Positions 1-9,083 are shown, counted from the stretch's first letter. The stretch: DNA of 31,723 nucleotides from Moraxella lacunata (GCF_002027545.1 NZ_MXAN01000022.1:1-31723); one strand, 5' to 3'. Notes: a model not told the origin generated them from the letters alone. Numbers and translations are program-made.

Positions 1-193
1 TACAGTTGCTACTGTCATTGGTGTATTTTGAAGTTAAATGATTATTCTTAAAAATTATCTTAAAAATATCTGAATTTAACCCATTCAATTTTTAAAACCC
101 AACAACCATTATAAAGTTTTTGTTTTAAACAACAATTAAGCCCTAAGTATTTTTTATAAATTTTTATGGTAAAATGGTAACGTTTTGTAATTA

Positions 194-282
194 AATCTCT
201 TTCCAAACTAAAAATAAACCCTTATAAATACTAGGGTTAAAGTTTTTAAAAAACCCATAAAAATCTAGGTTGGAAAGAAGTC
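194..282 (+). mobile_element. 89-bp MITE-like element, copy 1
   Basis: An 89-bp AT-rich element starts AATCTCTTTCCAAAC and ends GTTGGAAAGAAGTC. The ends form an imperfect terminal inverted repeat with an 11-12 bp common core. TA lies on each side (192-193 and 283-284); ATT also lies on both sides, so the target duplication could be 2 or 3 bp. Inside is a small hairpin around the AACCC/GGGTT arms. The right edge touches the holA stop codon (285-287). Two near-identical copies of the same length lie at 21918-22006 and 31623-31711. There is no coding capacity, so movement would need a transposase elsewhere. Confidence 0.8.
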
Positions 283-284
283 TA

Positions 285-1301
285 TTAATAACGTCCTTCA
301 TTTATCCCTACCCCACACACCGATAGCACCAAATCGGTCAGTAGTTGCCACACATCTTTATCACTCACGCCCTTGATTGCCCTATCAATGTCATAGACGC
401 TGGATAGCCACTGCCCACCCTGCCCGCACAGTCGCCGTGCCGTCTGCTCGTAGGTGTATGCCTTGCTCTGCCAAATACCCAACTCGCTTGGGACTTTGCC
501 TGCCTGAATTTGTAAAATCAGCCGTACATCTTTGGCAACTGCCCACAGTACAATGCTTGGGGCGGTTTCGGTGCGTTTTAGGTGGTGCAAGATAGCAAGG
601 CTTTTTTGAGCGTTGCCCGCAAGCATGGTATCCGACAGATGAAACACGGTAAAATCCGCCCCATCCACCAGCGACCACTCCAACTCGTCCACGCCAATCA
701 TCTGTCCGTGTGTGCATAAAAAGGACGTCCGCCACAGGGTCTGATATGCCGACAACAGATGATGTTCGGTATGCGATAGGAGCATTTGCCACGCATCAGG
801 GCTTAGGATTAGCCCAAGCTCTTGGGCTTTGGCGGTCAAGATGTCGGTACGTACCGACTCATTATAGACATTGCCGTCAATGATAAGCCCTTGATTGTCA
901 AAAAGCTTTATGGCTTTGGTGGATAGTGATTTTTTGTCTTGCTTTGGCAGGCACCAGATGAGATGATTATGACTATGTCCGCCTGCCACGTCATCGGCAA
1001 AGGCACTTAGGCGTGCGATTGCCTTAGTATCTGGCTTATGATTGCCTGTAACAATCAAGGCGGTACTGTCGCCAAACAGTGACAAGTCATTTAGCTCGGC
1101 GACCACGTCCAGCCATGATTTGGTGGACGTCAGCTCCATACGTTTGATGAACTGACTGTTCGCCGACCATTGGGGGCGACAGGCGTCAATGAGCCATTGG
1201 TGTAGCAGTGGCTCATCACTGTGCATAACCCACAGCCCCTGTGTGGGCGTGGTGTTGTCGTTTTTGAGATGATGAAAAAGCGGTAAAAATCGCTGTTGCA
1301 C
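285..1301 (-). CDS. holA: DNA polymerase III subunit delta
   Basis: HolA is the clamp-loader delta subunit, which opens the beta clamp within the gamma complex of the replicative polymerase. The 338-aa length fits the family. The N-terminal half reads like the AAA+-like delta fold without a Walker A motif (segment SLFGDSTALIV near residues 74-84). The C-terminal half has the usual helical segment with ILHHLKRTETAPSIVLWAVAKDVR. The start is GTG at 1299-1301, 11 bp after the lptE stop; no upstream ATG fits. The order leuS, lptE, holA is conserved in many gammaproteobacteria, and holA is last in this minus-strand run. Its TAA stop directly abuts the 89-bp repeat at 194-282, so the native 3' end may have been altered by that insertion. 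Confidence 0.9.
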   Translation of the reverse strand: MQQRFLPLFHHLKNDNTTPTQGLWVMHSDEPLLHQWLIDACRPQWSANSQFIKRMELTSTKSWLDVVAELNDLSLFGDSTALIVTGNHKPDTKAIARLSAFADDVAGGHSHNHLIWCLPKQDKKSLSTKAIKLFDNQGLIIDGNVYNESVRTDILTAKAQELGLILSPDAWQMLLSHTEHHLLSAYQTLWRTSFLCTHGQMIGVDELEWSLVDGADFTVFHLSDTMLAGNAQKSLAILHHLKRTETAPSIVLWAVAKDVRLILQIQAGKVPSELGIWQSKAYTYEQTARRLCGQGGQWLSSVYDIDRAIKGVSDKDVWQLLTDLVLSVCGVGINEGRY

Positions 1302-1312
1302 GGTCTGCTCGC

Positions 1313-1801
1313 TTAGCGTGCCATGGCTCGGTAACGCTCGGCAATGCGTTCGCCTAGCTGGTCATAGAGCCAGCCCCTACTCTCTTCGCCCTGCTGGTCA
1401 AGCGTTACCACACTCGCTTCATTATATTGATAGCTTTGCTCCACTTGCATGGGGGTGGTGATGGTTTTTCCGCCAACGGTGATTTCGACGTCCGCACTTA
1501 ACACCAGACGAATCTCGGTCAAGATACCGACCAACTCATAGCGGCGAAACCGCAAATTATCCACACGGATTTGATTAGTGCTAAGTCCTGTGTTTAGGTG
1601 CATAAGCTCCAAATGCTTGGTCATGGCTCGTTTTAGATGCAAGTTTTCTTGACTATCGTCAAGGCTTAACTGCACGGTCTGATAAACAGGGGCAATCTGT
1701 AAGCTCTCGTCTGTCCCACGCAAGGCAAATCCACACCCCGATAGGGTTAGGGTAGATAATACGGCTAATGCTAATACTGGGGCGGTTAAAAATTTTGACA
1801 T
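1313..1801 (-). CDS. lptE: LPS-assembly lipoprotein LptE
   Basis: LptE is the outer-membrane lipoprotein that plugs LptD and helps deliver LPS or LOS to the cell surface. The 162-aa product has a lipoprotein signal peptide (hydrophobic ALAVLSTLTLSGC, cleavage before Cys23) followed by GFALRGT, a typical LptE/RlpB N-terminus. The remainder has the alternating pattern expected of its small alpha/beta fold. The ATG at 1799-1801 follows an AAAGGA ribosome site. It lies just upstream of holA with an 11-bp gap, so the two are probably co-transcribed. Identity rests on the lipobox, the size and its place between leuS and holA. Confidence 0.9.
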   Translation of the reverse strand: MSKFLTAPVLALAVLSTLTLSGCGFALRGTDESLQIAPVYQTVQLSLDDSQENLHLKRAMTKHLELMHLNTGLSTNQIRVDNLRFRRYELVGILTEIRLVLSADVEITVGGKTITTPMQVEQSYQYNEASVVTLDQQGEESRGWLYDQLGERIAERYRAMAR

Positions 1802-1843
1802 GGTTGTCCTTTATTATATTAAATCACTTCATATCAAATCACT

Positions 1844-2131
1844 TCACGAAATACTCCACCCAAAACCCACCCAATAAATCGCAGCTGCCAAAATCACCGC
1901 CGTAATCACACTTGCGATATTACTCACGACAGGCGGGGCAATGCTGGTTTGGGTGGTGTTTTCATCACGCACGGCATTCTCGCTTTCTGCTTTTAAATAG
2001 CCCAGTCGCAACACGGCATGAATGACAACAAATACGGCAATGACCGCCCAATGAATTTGCAAAAATCCCACGACCAAATTGGCTAAAACAGCAATGTTAG
2101 ATAATAGGCTAAACAGTTTGGTTTTTGGCAT
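1844..2131 (-). CDS. small membrane protein of unknown function
   Basis: This 95-aa protein was not recognised. Hydrophobic segments lie near residues 8-24, 27-42 and 69-91, separated by a polar acidic stretch (KAESENAVRDENTTQ), which suggests two or three membrane spans in the inner membrane. The ATG at 2129-2131 has only a weak ribosome site. It sits between leuS and lptE on the same strand, where many gammaproteobacteria have the two genes adjacent, so it looks like a lineage insertion into that operon. The 284-bp gap upstream of it holds two repeat elements. Codon use resembles the neighbours. A real gene is likely, but no function can be assigned. Confidence 0.65.
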   Translation of the reverse strand: MPKTKLFSLLSNIAVLANLVVGFLQIHWAVIAVFVVIHAVLRLGYLKAESENAVRDENTTQTSIAPPVVSNIASVITAVILAAAIYWVGFGWSIS

Positions 2132-2209
2132 AATGTAAAAGAGTTAATGAATGATTTTAAATAACATTGGTTTATTTTATCAACGTTGATTGGCGTGTTT
2201 ACTGAATGC

Positions 2210-2232
2210 GTAGGGGCAATTTATTCGCCCTG
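2210..2232. repeat. GTAGGGGC...TTCGCCC repeat, partial copy
   Basis: A short intergenic copy reads GTAGGGGCAATTTATTCGCC followed by CTG. It matches one arm of the longer elements at 2303-2369 and 5492-5570. It lies between leuS and the small membrane gene. Confidence 0.55.
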
Positions 2233-2302
2233 TGATAATTTCACGCATTTATTTAATTAAATGGTTTAAATGGCATTGCTTATCAGTAAATTTGAATAAT
2301 TT

Positions 2303-2369
2303 GTAGGGATAAATCACATTTGCCCTGTCAATGTCTTGGCTTTTGGACGAATTGCAATTCGCCCCTACA
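2303..2369. repeat. GTAGGG...CCCCTAC intergenic palindromic repeat
   Basis: This 67-bp element starts GTAGGGATAAATCACATTTG and ends GAATTGCAATTCGCCCCTAC followed by A. The outer GTAGGG and CCCCTAC arms are complementary, and an inner GAATTGCAATTC palindrome is present. The central CACATTTGCCCTGT segment recurs in the element at 5492-5570. It resembles the small interspersed palindromic repeats found in intergenic DNA of many bacteria. Confidence 0.7.
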
Positions 2370-2415
2370 ATGGCTAACTTTTAAAATTTACCTTGATTTA
2401 ACAATGCCAAATTTA

Positions 2416-5007
2416 TTAAACAACCACACTCACCAATTTATTTGGCACCACAATCACTTTTTTAGGCTCGCCTGTGATGAATTTGGCAACGCTTTCATGC
2501 GATAGAACCAGTTGTTTAATGGTGTCGTTGTCCGTGCCTGTCGGTACGTCAATCTCGCCACGCACTTTGCCGTTTACTTGCACCGCCATGACAATGCTGT
2601 CGCTCACCAGTGCCGATTTGTCAAGTGTGGGGAAAGCAAGCTTGCGACTGTCAAAACCAAACACTTCTAGCAAATGCTCGCCAACGTGCGGAGCGTATAG
2701 CGATAGGATTGTCAAAAGCGTGATAATCGCTTCATGACGCACCGCCAAATCGCCACTGTCCGCCACGTTAAATGCCCCAATGTCATTGGCAAGCTCCATA
2801 AGAGACGATACAGGCGTGTTCAAGGCTAAATGCTCGCCCAGTGCGGTGTCAATTCTAGCAATGGTCTCATGGGTCTTACGGCGTAGGGCTTTGGCGGATT
2901 TGGATAGGCTGTGGTTTGCCACGTCTAGGGCGGATTTATCCACATCAGCAATTGCACTCAAATGCTCATCGGCAAGTCGCCATACTTTTTTGACAAAATT
3001 ATAAGGACCTTTTAGGGCAGAATCCGACCATTCTAGCGTTTGGTCAGCAGGGGCGGTAAACATGGTGTACAGTCGTACTGTATCCGCTCCGTATTCGCCC
3101 ATAATGGTCTGTGGGTCTACGCCATTGTTTTTGGACTTAGACATTTTTTCAATTTTGCCAATGGTAACAGGCTCGCCGTCCGCTATCAGCACCGCTTCAT
3201 TGCCACGCACTTCAACTTCATGGGGGAAATAGTAAGTCGTTGAGCCGTCTGCATTGCTCCGATAAAACGTCCCTGCCAGCACCATGCCCTGAGCGAGCAA
3301 GCACTCAAACGGCTCACTACCGCCAACCAAGCCTTCATCACGCATGACTTTATGGAAAAAGCGGGCGTACAATAGGTGCAAAATGGCGTGTTCAATACCG
3401 CCCACATATTGATTGACCGACAGCCATTTGTCCGCACCTTGTCTGCCGATCATTTGGGTGTCATCGTGTGGCGTGGTAAAGCGTTGGGCGTACCAGCTAC
3501 TCTCCACAAAGGTGTCAAAGGTATCGGTCTCACGCTCGGCAGGTTGCCCGCATTTTGGGCAGGTGCAGTTGACAAACTCTGGGATTGATTTTAAGGGATT
3601 ACCACGACCGTCAGGCACGACATCGGTAGGTAGCACCACAGGCAAATCGCTCTCAGGCACAGGCACCGTTCCGCAGTACTGACAGTTAATCATCGGAATC
3701 GGACAGCCCCAGTAGCGTTGGCGGGACACGCCCCAATCACGCAGGCGGTATTGAATGGTGGCGTTTGCCTTATCGCCCACGACTTCTAGGATTTTGGCGG
3801 TAGCGGTGTCTTTACCCATGCCGTCAAGTACGCCAGAGTTTACGCATACGCCATTTTTGTCGCCATACCAGTCTTGCCATGCGTCTGTACTGTATTCTTT
3901 GCCTTTAAATTCAATGACTTGTTTGATTGGTAAATCATACTTTTTGGCAAATTCAAAATCACGCTCATCATGAGCAGGCACGCCCATGACCGCCCCCGAG
4001 CCGTAGCTCATGAGAACGTAGTTGGCAACCCAAATCGCCACATCTTCGCCCGTTACAGGGTGTTTGGCAAATAGCCCTGTATCCATGCCCACTTTTTCGG
4101 CTTTGGCAAGCTCACTTTCGGCAACCGAGCCTTGTTTGCACAACCTGCAAAATTCAGCGATTTTTTCGTTTTGGCGAGACGCATATTGGGCAAGCGGATG
4201 CTCTGCCGATACCGCAAGATAGCTTACGCCCATGATTGTATCGGGGCGAGTAGTAAAGACGGTAAGTTTGTCCGCTTGTCCGTCTAGCTCATAGGTAAAA
4301 TCCAGCTCCATGCCATGACTTTTGCCAATCCAGTTTTGTTGCATGGTTAGGACTTGTTTTGGCCATTTGTTTTCTAAGAGTTTTAAATCATCAAGCAGTT
4401 CGTCCGCATAGTCCGTGATTTTAAAATAATACATCGGAATATCACGTTTTTCGACCAACGCCCCCGAACGCCAGCCACGACCGTCCACAACTTGTTCATT
4501 GGCAAGGACGGTGTTATCCACAGGGTCCCAGTTTACGGTAGATAACTTTTTATATACCAAGCCTTTTTTGTAAAGCTGTAAAAATAGCCATTGCTCCCAT
4601 TTATAGTACTCAGGATTGCAAGTGGCGAACTCACGAGACCAGTCAATGGAAAGACCTAGCGATTTTAGTTGCCCACGCATATGCTCGATATTGGACATCG
4701 TCCACGCATGGGGGGCAACCTCGTTGTCAATGGCGGCGTTTTCGGCAGGCAAGCCAAAAGCGTCCCAGCCCATCGGCTGCATGACATCATAACCCTTTTG
4801 GCGGTAGTAGCGAGATAATACGTCCGTAATGGCATAATTGCGAACATGCCCCATGTGTAGCTTACCGCTTGGATAGGGGAACATGGAGAGCATATAGCGG
4901 GTGGGTTTGCCGTGGTCATTATTATCTGTGTGGTAACGGTTATCGGCTTGCCATTTGGCTTGCTGGGCTTGTTCAATGGCTTTAAAGTTGTAATCGTTTA
5001 GGCTCAT
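2416..5007 (-). CDS. leuS: leucyl-tRNA synthetase
   Basis: LeuS charges tRNA-Leu with leucine in the cytoplasm. The 863-aa product has the class I signatures: HMGH at residues 51-54 (the HIGH motif) and KMSKS at 621-625. Between them lies the CP1 editing domain with TTRPDTIMG and the zinc-ribbon-like segment NCQYCGTVPVPE. The C-terminus carries the anticodon-binding region and ends with the usual VNGKVRGEI...VPNKLVSVVV tail. The length equals that of typical bacterial LeuS. The ATG at 5005-5007 is the first in frame. A candidate promoter lies in the 91-bp gap shared with the divergent reductase gene. It heads the minus-strand run that continues to lptE and holA, though a 284-bp repeat-bearing gap follows it. 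Confidence 0.98.
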   Translation of the reverse strand: MSLNDYNFKAIEQAQQAKWQADNRYHTDNNDHGKPTRYMLSMFPYPSGKLHMGHVRNYAITDVLSRYYRQKGYDVMQPMGWDAFGLPAENAAIDNEVAPHAWTMSNIEHMRGQLKSLGLSIDWSREFATCNPEYYKWEQWLFLQLYKKGLVYKKLSTVNWDPVDNTVLANEQVVDGRGWRSGALVEKRDIPMYYFKITDYADELLDDLKLLENKWPKQVLTMQQNWIGKSHGMELDFTYELDGQADKLTVFTTRPDTIMGVSYLAVSAEHPLAQYASRQNEKIAEFCRLCKQGSVAESELAKAEKVGMDTGLFAKHPVTGEDVAIWVANYVLMSYGSGAVMGVPAHDERDFEFAKKYDLPIKQVIEFKGKEYSTDAWQDWYGDKNGVCVNSGVLDGMGKDTATAKILEVVGDKANATIQYRLRDWGVSRQRYWGCPIPMINCQYCGTVPVPESDLPVVLPTDVVPDGRGNPLKSIPEFVNCTCPKCGQPAERETDTFDTFVESSWYAQRFTTPHDDTQMIGRQGADKWLSVNQYVGGIEHAILHLLYARFFHKVMRDEGLVGGSEPFECLLAQGMVLAGTFYRSNADGSTTYYFPHEVEVRGNEAVLIADGEPVTIGKIEKMSKSKNNGVDPQTIMGEYGADTVRLYTMFTAPADQTLEWSDSALKGPYNFVKKVWRLADEHLSAIADVDKSALDVANHSLSKSAKALRRKTHETIARIDTALGEHLALNTPVSSLMELANDIGAFNVADSGDLAVRHEAIITLLTILSLYAPHVGEHLLEVFGFDSRKLAFPTLDKSALVSDSIVMAVQVNGKVRGEIDVPTGTDNDTIKQLVLSHESVAKFITGEPKKVIVVPNKLVSVVV

Positions 5008-5043
5008 GATAGGCTAACTCAAAAATAAAAAATTTAACACGCT

Positions 5044-5074
5044 ATTATAGCCGATTTTTGTTATAATTTGCCAA
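5044..5074 (-). promoter_or_regulatory. candidate leuS promoter
   Basis: On the minus strand TTGGCA (5069-5074) is followed after 19 bp by TATAAT (5044-5049), about 37 bp upstream of the leuS ATG. The spacing is slightly long. It overlaps the opposite-facing promoter at 5059-5067. Confidence 0.5.
5059..5067 (+). promoter_or_regulatory. candidate extended -10 promoter of the ArsC-like gene
   Basis: TGTTATAAT is an extended -10 motif (TGn plus TATAAT) 31 bp before the ATG at 5099. No good -35 box is visible. It is interleaved with the divergent leuS promoter. Confidence 0.5.
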
Positions 5075-5098
5075 TATTTTGTAAAGCGAGACACCCCC

Positions 5099-5452
5099 AT
5101 GACGACCATTTATGGCATAAAAAACTGCAACACCATGAAAAAAGCGTTTGATTTTTTAAATCAAAACGGCATAACGTATGAATTTTTTGATTATAAAAAG
5201 TCGGTACTAAGCCAAGATGACTTTGCCAAGTTTGTGGCAACCTTTGGCGAAAAAGTCATCAACAAACAAGGCACAACCTACCGAAAGCTAGACGACACCG
5301 CCAAAACCGTGCTAACAGGTGGCGACATATCCGCCATGTATGAGATAGTCAAGGACAACCTTAGCGTACTAAAACGCCCGATAGTCGTGGGCGATGACGT
5401 GGCACTTATCGGCTTTGATGAGCATGAATGGGGTGGGGTGTTTGGGGTGTAG
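5099..5452 (+). CDS. ArsC/Spx-family reductase (YffB-like)
   Basis: This 117-aa thioredoxin-fold protein belongs to the ArsC/Spx superfamily. The N-terminus TIYGIKNCNTMKKAFDFL holds the single conserved cysteine (Cys10) followed by NTMKKA, as in E. coli YffB. The motif LKRPIVV near residues 90-97 is the family's conserved RP segment. Arsenate reductases proper have CTTCRKAL or CGTSRNTL, so arsenate reduction is not implied; YffB-type proteins are thought to be glutathione-dependent thiol reductases. The ATG at 5099 is the only good start. It is monocistronic and divergent from leuS. A repeat at 5492-5570 lies just downstream and separates it from the convergent orphan gene. Confidence 0.85.
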   Translation: MTTIYGIKNCNTMKKAFDFLNQNGITYEFFDYKKSVLSQDDFAKFVATFGEKVINKQGTTYRKLDDTAKTVLTGGDISAMYEIVKDNLSVLKRPIVVGDDVALIGFDEHEWGGVFGV

Positions 5453-5491
5453 TGGTTTAAATTTGGTTTGTTAATCAATCACGCCTTTGGG

Positions 5492-5570
5492 TAGATTATA
5501 GAGGTAGATCACATTTGCCCTGTAATAAAGTGTTGATTTTTGGGCGAATGTAATTCGCCCCTATAATCTA
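5492..5570. repeat. GTAGGGGCGAAT-family repeat with perfect terminal arms
   Basis: This 79-bp element is bounded by a perfect 10-bp inverted repeat, TAGATTATAG (5492-5501) and CTATAATCTA (5561-5570). Inside are CACATTTGCCCTGT, shared with 2303-2369, and GGGCGAATGTAATTCGCCCC, shared with 20087-20110. It lies between convergent genes and could also act as a transcription barrier. Confidence 0.75.
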
Positions 5571-5609
5571 AAAAATAACCACCCAACAATCATAAATTAC
5601 CACTTTAAA

Positions 5610-6074
5610 TTAAGATTGGGCGTTATGTATTTTTAGATAACACTTTATAGATAGCCGTCTATGCACAATAGGATTAATCATTTCTTTTAACGCATGAATA
5701 CCATCAAAAAATCCTTGTTTGACATACGTTAATTCCCATACATCATTACTTATAAAATTAAATTTGATTGTATCATTCTCAATGGTTATACCAGTGAAAA
5801 AATCTGTATGATACGCCAATCCCAACCACAAACCATCCATAATCAATGAATTTTTAATGTCAATCAAATAAACACTCAACGTTTCTTCAAAGGGACAATC
5901 ATGGGTTGCAAACAAAATAAACTTATCCACATCTACTTGTACAACATCTCTTAGGTGGCATTCATCAATAAATATACCAATGGGTTGGTCATTGACCAAG
6001 ATTTGTGATTTAGATTCTTTATGATTATCACCGTCATTTATTAATTGAGCGGTAATGTGATACACAATTTTCAT
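5610..6074 (-). CDS. hypothetical protein, AT-rich orphan gene
   Basis: This 154-aa protein was not recognised. The chosen start is ATG at 6072-6074 (MKIVYHITAQLINDG). The frame can be extended to a TTG at 6122, giving 170 aa, but that start is weaker. No signal peptide or membrane segment is evident. The sequence is mixed alpha/beta with aromatic-rich strands (TGITIENDTIKFNFISNDVWELTY near residues 97-120). Codon use is clearly AT-richer than in the flanking genes, and it has long AT-rich flanks. A repeat element lies on its 3' side, and nothing around it forms an obvious operon. Its size and composition would suit a transferred gene such as an orphan immunity protein, but that is only a guess. 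Confidence 0.6.
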   Translation of the reverse strand: MKIVYHITAQLINDGDNHKESKSQILVNDQPIGIFIDECHLRDVVQVDVDKFILFATHDCPFEETLSVYLIDIKNSLIMDGLWLGLAYHTDFFTGITIENDTIKFNFISNDVWELTYVKQGFFDGIHALKEMINPIVHRRLSIKCYLKIHNAQS

Positions 6075-6241
6075 AACCCATAAATCTCTTACAGTCAATA
6101 AATGGTAGTTTTCCCAAGCCAATCTTGATAATCAGACGAATAAACTGCCTTTATGTATTTTAATTTTAAAACTATTTTAATTTTATAAAAAGTATTTTTA
6201 ATAAAATCAGAAAAATTTAAAATCACTTTAACCCAACCTTA

Positions 6242-7309
6242 TCATTTATCATCTCTCTCTTTATTTCCCACTTCCTTCGGCTTTACCGTCCCATTAGTTG
6301 CCTTTTTTCTAAACGGTCGATTATAAAACGGCTTAAACACCTTTTTATAAAATAGAGTAGCGACAATAAGCCCAAAAGCAAACGCCCACAGACTTGTCAG
6401 CCACAAGATAAATTCTAAGAAATACAGCCAACCTGTGCCAATACTTTGGACAAAGCGATGACCAAAATTCGCCCGCTCGTCTTTGGCGATGTATGCCTGT
6501 GTGTCGGGCATGACCGATTCAAAAATTTGCGGATTTTGATAAAAGGCAAGTGTTATCGTGCTAAACGCCACTTGCTCGGCAAGAGCCTTGCGGTCAAGCT
6601 CGGCAAGGGTTTGGCGGTATTTTGAATCTGTCATCTCGCCCACATGAGCCGATTTGTCCGCCAAATCATCTGTTTTGGTGGCGTTAAGCTCGCCCAGTTT
6701 GGCTTGGCGTTCGGCTTCTATTTGGGCGTGTAGGGCGTTACGCTGTAAGTCTAGGGCAACATCGGTGGCGTTAAATTCTTGACCGTCCAAAAACACCACT
6801 TGTCCTTGTACCCCCTTCAAAAACTCGCCCGCATTTGCCTTGGGGATACGCACCGTCATCATGCCATGACGCACAAAATGGGTCAGCACCTTTAACTGCT
6901 CACCCCCAATCGGATAGCGGTGCGTGTCGGTGATGTTGTTATAAATCTTGGACGTTTGGATATATCCGCCCGTTTGTAGGGTTAGGCTCTCCAATTGGTC
7001 TTTGGTGGCAACCACGTCTTTGACGGCAAAATTTACATCCGCCTTGATGATAAAGGCTTTGTTTGCCAAATGAACCTGCTCGCCTTGGGTGGTGGTTTGG
7101 CTGTCAAGGGTAGGATTATCAGGGTTTGGGCTATTGGGGTTTGAGTTGTCAAGATTTGAATCGCTTACGTCCGCATTGGTAACGTCTGCCATATCCACAC
7201 TTGCCACATCAGAGCTTGCCGATTGATGAGACATCTCGCCGCCATGGGGCTGTGGGGAGCAGGCGGACAATAAAGCGATAAAGACGATAAGGGCAAGGGA
7301 TTTTTGCAT
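6242..7309 (-). CDS. DUF4349-domain lipoprotein
   Basis: This 355-aa envelope protein begins MQKSLALIVFIALLSAC, a lipoprotein signal with cleavage before Cys17. The ATG at 7307-7309 is preceded by GGAAATCCCC; a TTG four codons upstream is less likely. A low-complexity Asp/Asn/Ser/Pro linker (repeated NSNPNSPNPDNP) spans about residues 38-70. It is followed by a DUF4349-like domain (ADVNFAVKDV, GGYIQTSKIYN, MMTVRIPKANAGEFL), a helical, probably coiled-coil section rich in Glu, Lys and Ala, and VAFSTITLAFYQ. A single transmembrane helix (about 295-320, YFLEFILWLTSLWAFAFGLIV) precedes a basic C-terminal tail. Function is unknown. If both the lipid anchor and the helix are real, the protein would be anchored at both ends. 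Confidence 0.8.
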   Translation of the reverse strand: MQKSLALIVFIALLSACSPQPHGGEMSHQSASSDVASVDMADVTNADVSDSNLDNSNPNSPNPDNPTLDSQTTTQGEQVHLANKAFIIKADVNFAVKDVVATKDQLESLTLQTGGYIQTSKIYNNITDTHRYPIGGEQLKVLTHFVRHGMMTVRIPKANAGEFLKGVQGQVVFLDGQEFNATDVALDLQRNALHAQIEAERQAKLGELNATKTDDLADKSAHVGEMTDSKYRQTLAELDRKALAEQVAFSTITLAFYQNPQIFESVMPDTQAYIAKDERANFGHRFVQSIGTGWLYFLEFILWLTSLWAFAFGLIVATLFYKKVFKPFYNRPFRKKATNGTVKPKEVGNKERDDK

Positions 7310-7374
7310 GGGGATTTCCAAACGGGTTTGGGTTAATATAAATGATTATTCTTTTTAAAGCAAGTTTTACGCAT

Positions 7375-7397
7375 AAAAAAGACGGTGCTAGACCGCC
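7375..7397 (-). terminator. intrinsic terminator of argB
   Basis: Read on the minus strand, GGCGGT-CTAGC-ACCGTC followed by TTTTTT forms a short hairpin with one wobble pair, 9 bp past the argB stop codon. Confidence 0.7.
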
Positions 7398-7405
7398 TTT
7401 AAAAT

Positions 7406-8323
<918 letters not shown>

Positions 8324-8362
8324 TTAAAATGGGTTAAAATTTTGACAATTATTTAAAATCAA

Positions 8363-8827
8363 TCACTTAACCCCAGAGCTACCAAACCCACCTGCCCCAC
8401 GTTCGCTGTCATCGCTAAACTCATCGACAATCTCAAAGCTTGGACGTACCACAGGCACCACCATGTATTGAGCCATGCGTTCGGCAGGATTTAGGGTAAA
8501 ATCGGTGTCGCTTCTGTTCCACACCGACACCATCAGCTCGCCTTGATAGTCAGCATCAATCAAGCCCACTAGGTTGCCAAGCACAATGCCATGCTTATGC
8601 CCAAGCCCTGAACGTGGCAAAATAATCCCTGCAAAATTAGGGTCTTTGATGTATATTGCAAGCCCCGTGCCGATGAGTTTGGTTTCGCCTGCATGGATAA
8701 CCACAGGTTCATCAATACATGCCCTTAGGTCTATGCCTGCCGAGCCGTCTGTGGCACGAGTAGGCAAAGGAAAATTAGGGTCGGAGCCGATTTTTGGGTT
8801 TAGGAGTTTGACTTGGACGGATTGCAT
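8363..8827 (-). CDS. dut: dUTP diphosphatase
   Basis: Dut hydrolyses dUTP to dUMP, keeping uracil out of DNA and supplying dTMP synthesis. The 154-aa length matches the homotrimeric family. The five motifs are visible in order: [32 protein letters not shown] with the catalytic Asp, PAERMAQ, and the C-terminal [10 protein letters not shown] that closes over the substrate. The ATG at 8825-8827 has an AAAAGG ribosome site. It precedes argB on the same strand and is divergent from the tRNA cluster. Confidence 0.97.
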   Translation of the reverse strand: MQSVQVKLLNPKIGSDPNFPLPTRATDGSAGIDLRACIDEPVVIHAGETKLIGTGLAIYIKDPNFAGIILPRSGLGHKHGIVLGNLVGLIDADYQGELMVSVWNRSDTDFTLNPAERMAQYMVVPVVRPSFEIVDEFSDDSERGAGGFGSSGVK

Positions 8828-8958
8828 AAGATTACCTTTTTAAATAACTCAATTTCATCAATGATTGGCTAATTTTAAGCAACTGCCCCCAAAAAAGCAA
8901 TGCCAAAGCCCAAAAAGCATTTTATTTTGCTAAATTTTAAAAATTTCATAAAAAACAC

Positions 8959-8986
8959 TTGACGTATCAAAATTTCCCTGTATAAT
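8959..8986 (+). promoter_or_regulatory. tRNA cluster promoter
   Basis: TTGACG (8959-8964) and TATAAT (8981-8986) with 16 bp between them form a near-consensus sigma-70 promoter. The expected start is about 10-15 bp before the first tRNA-Lys. Confidence 0.8.
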
Positions 8987-9007
8987 ACGCACCACATTTA
9001 GTGATAA

Positions 9008-9083
9008 GGGTCGTTAGCTCAGTTGGTAGAGCAGTTGACTTTTAATCAATTGGTCGCAGGTTCGAATCCTGCACGACCCACCA
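9008..9083 (+). tRNA. tRNA-Lys(TTT), copy 1
   Basis: A 76-nt cloverleaf with acceptor GGGTCGT pairing ACGACCC, D-loop AGTTGGTA, anticodon loop CTTTTAA (anticodon TTT), T-arm GGTTCGAATCC and an encoded CCA end. First gene of a three-tRNA transcript. Confidence 0.97.
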
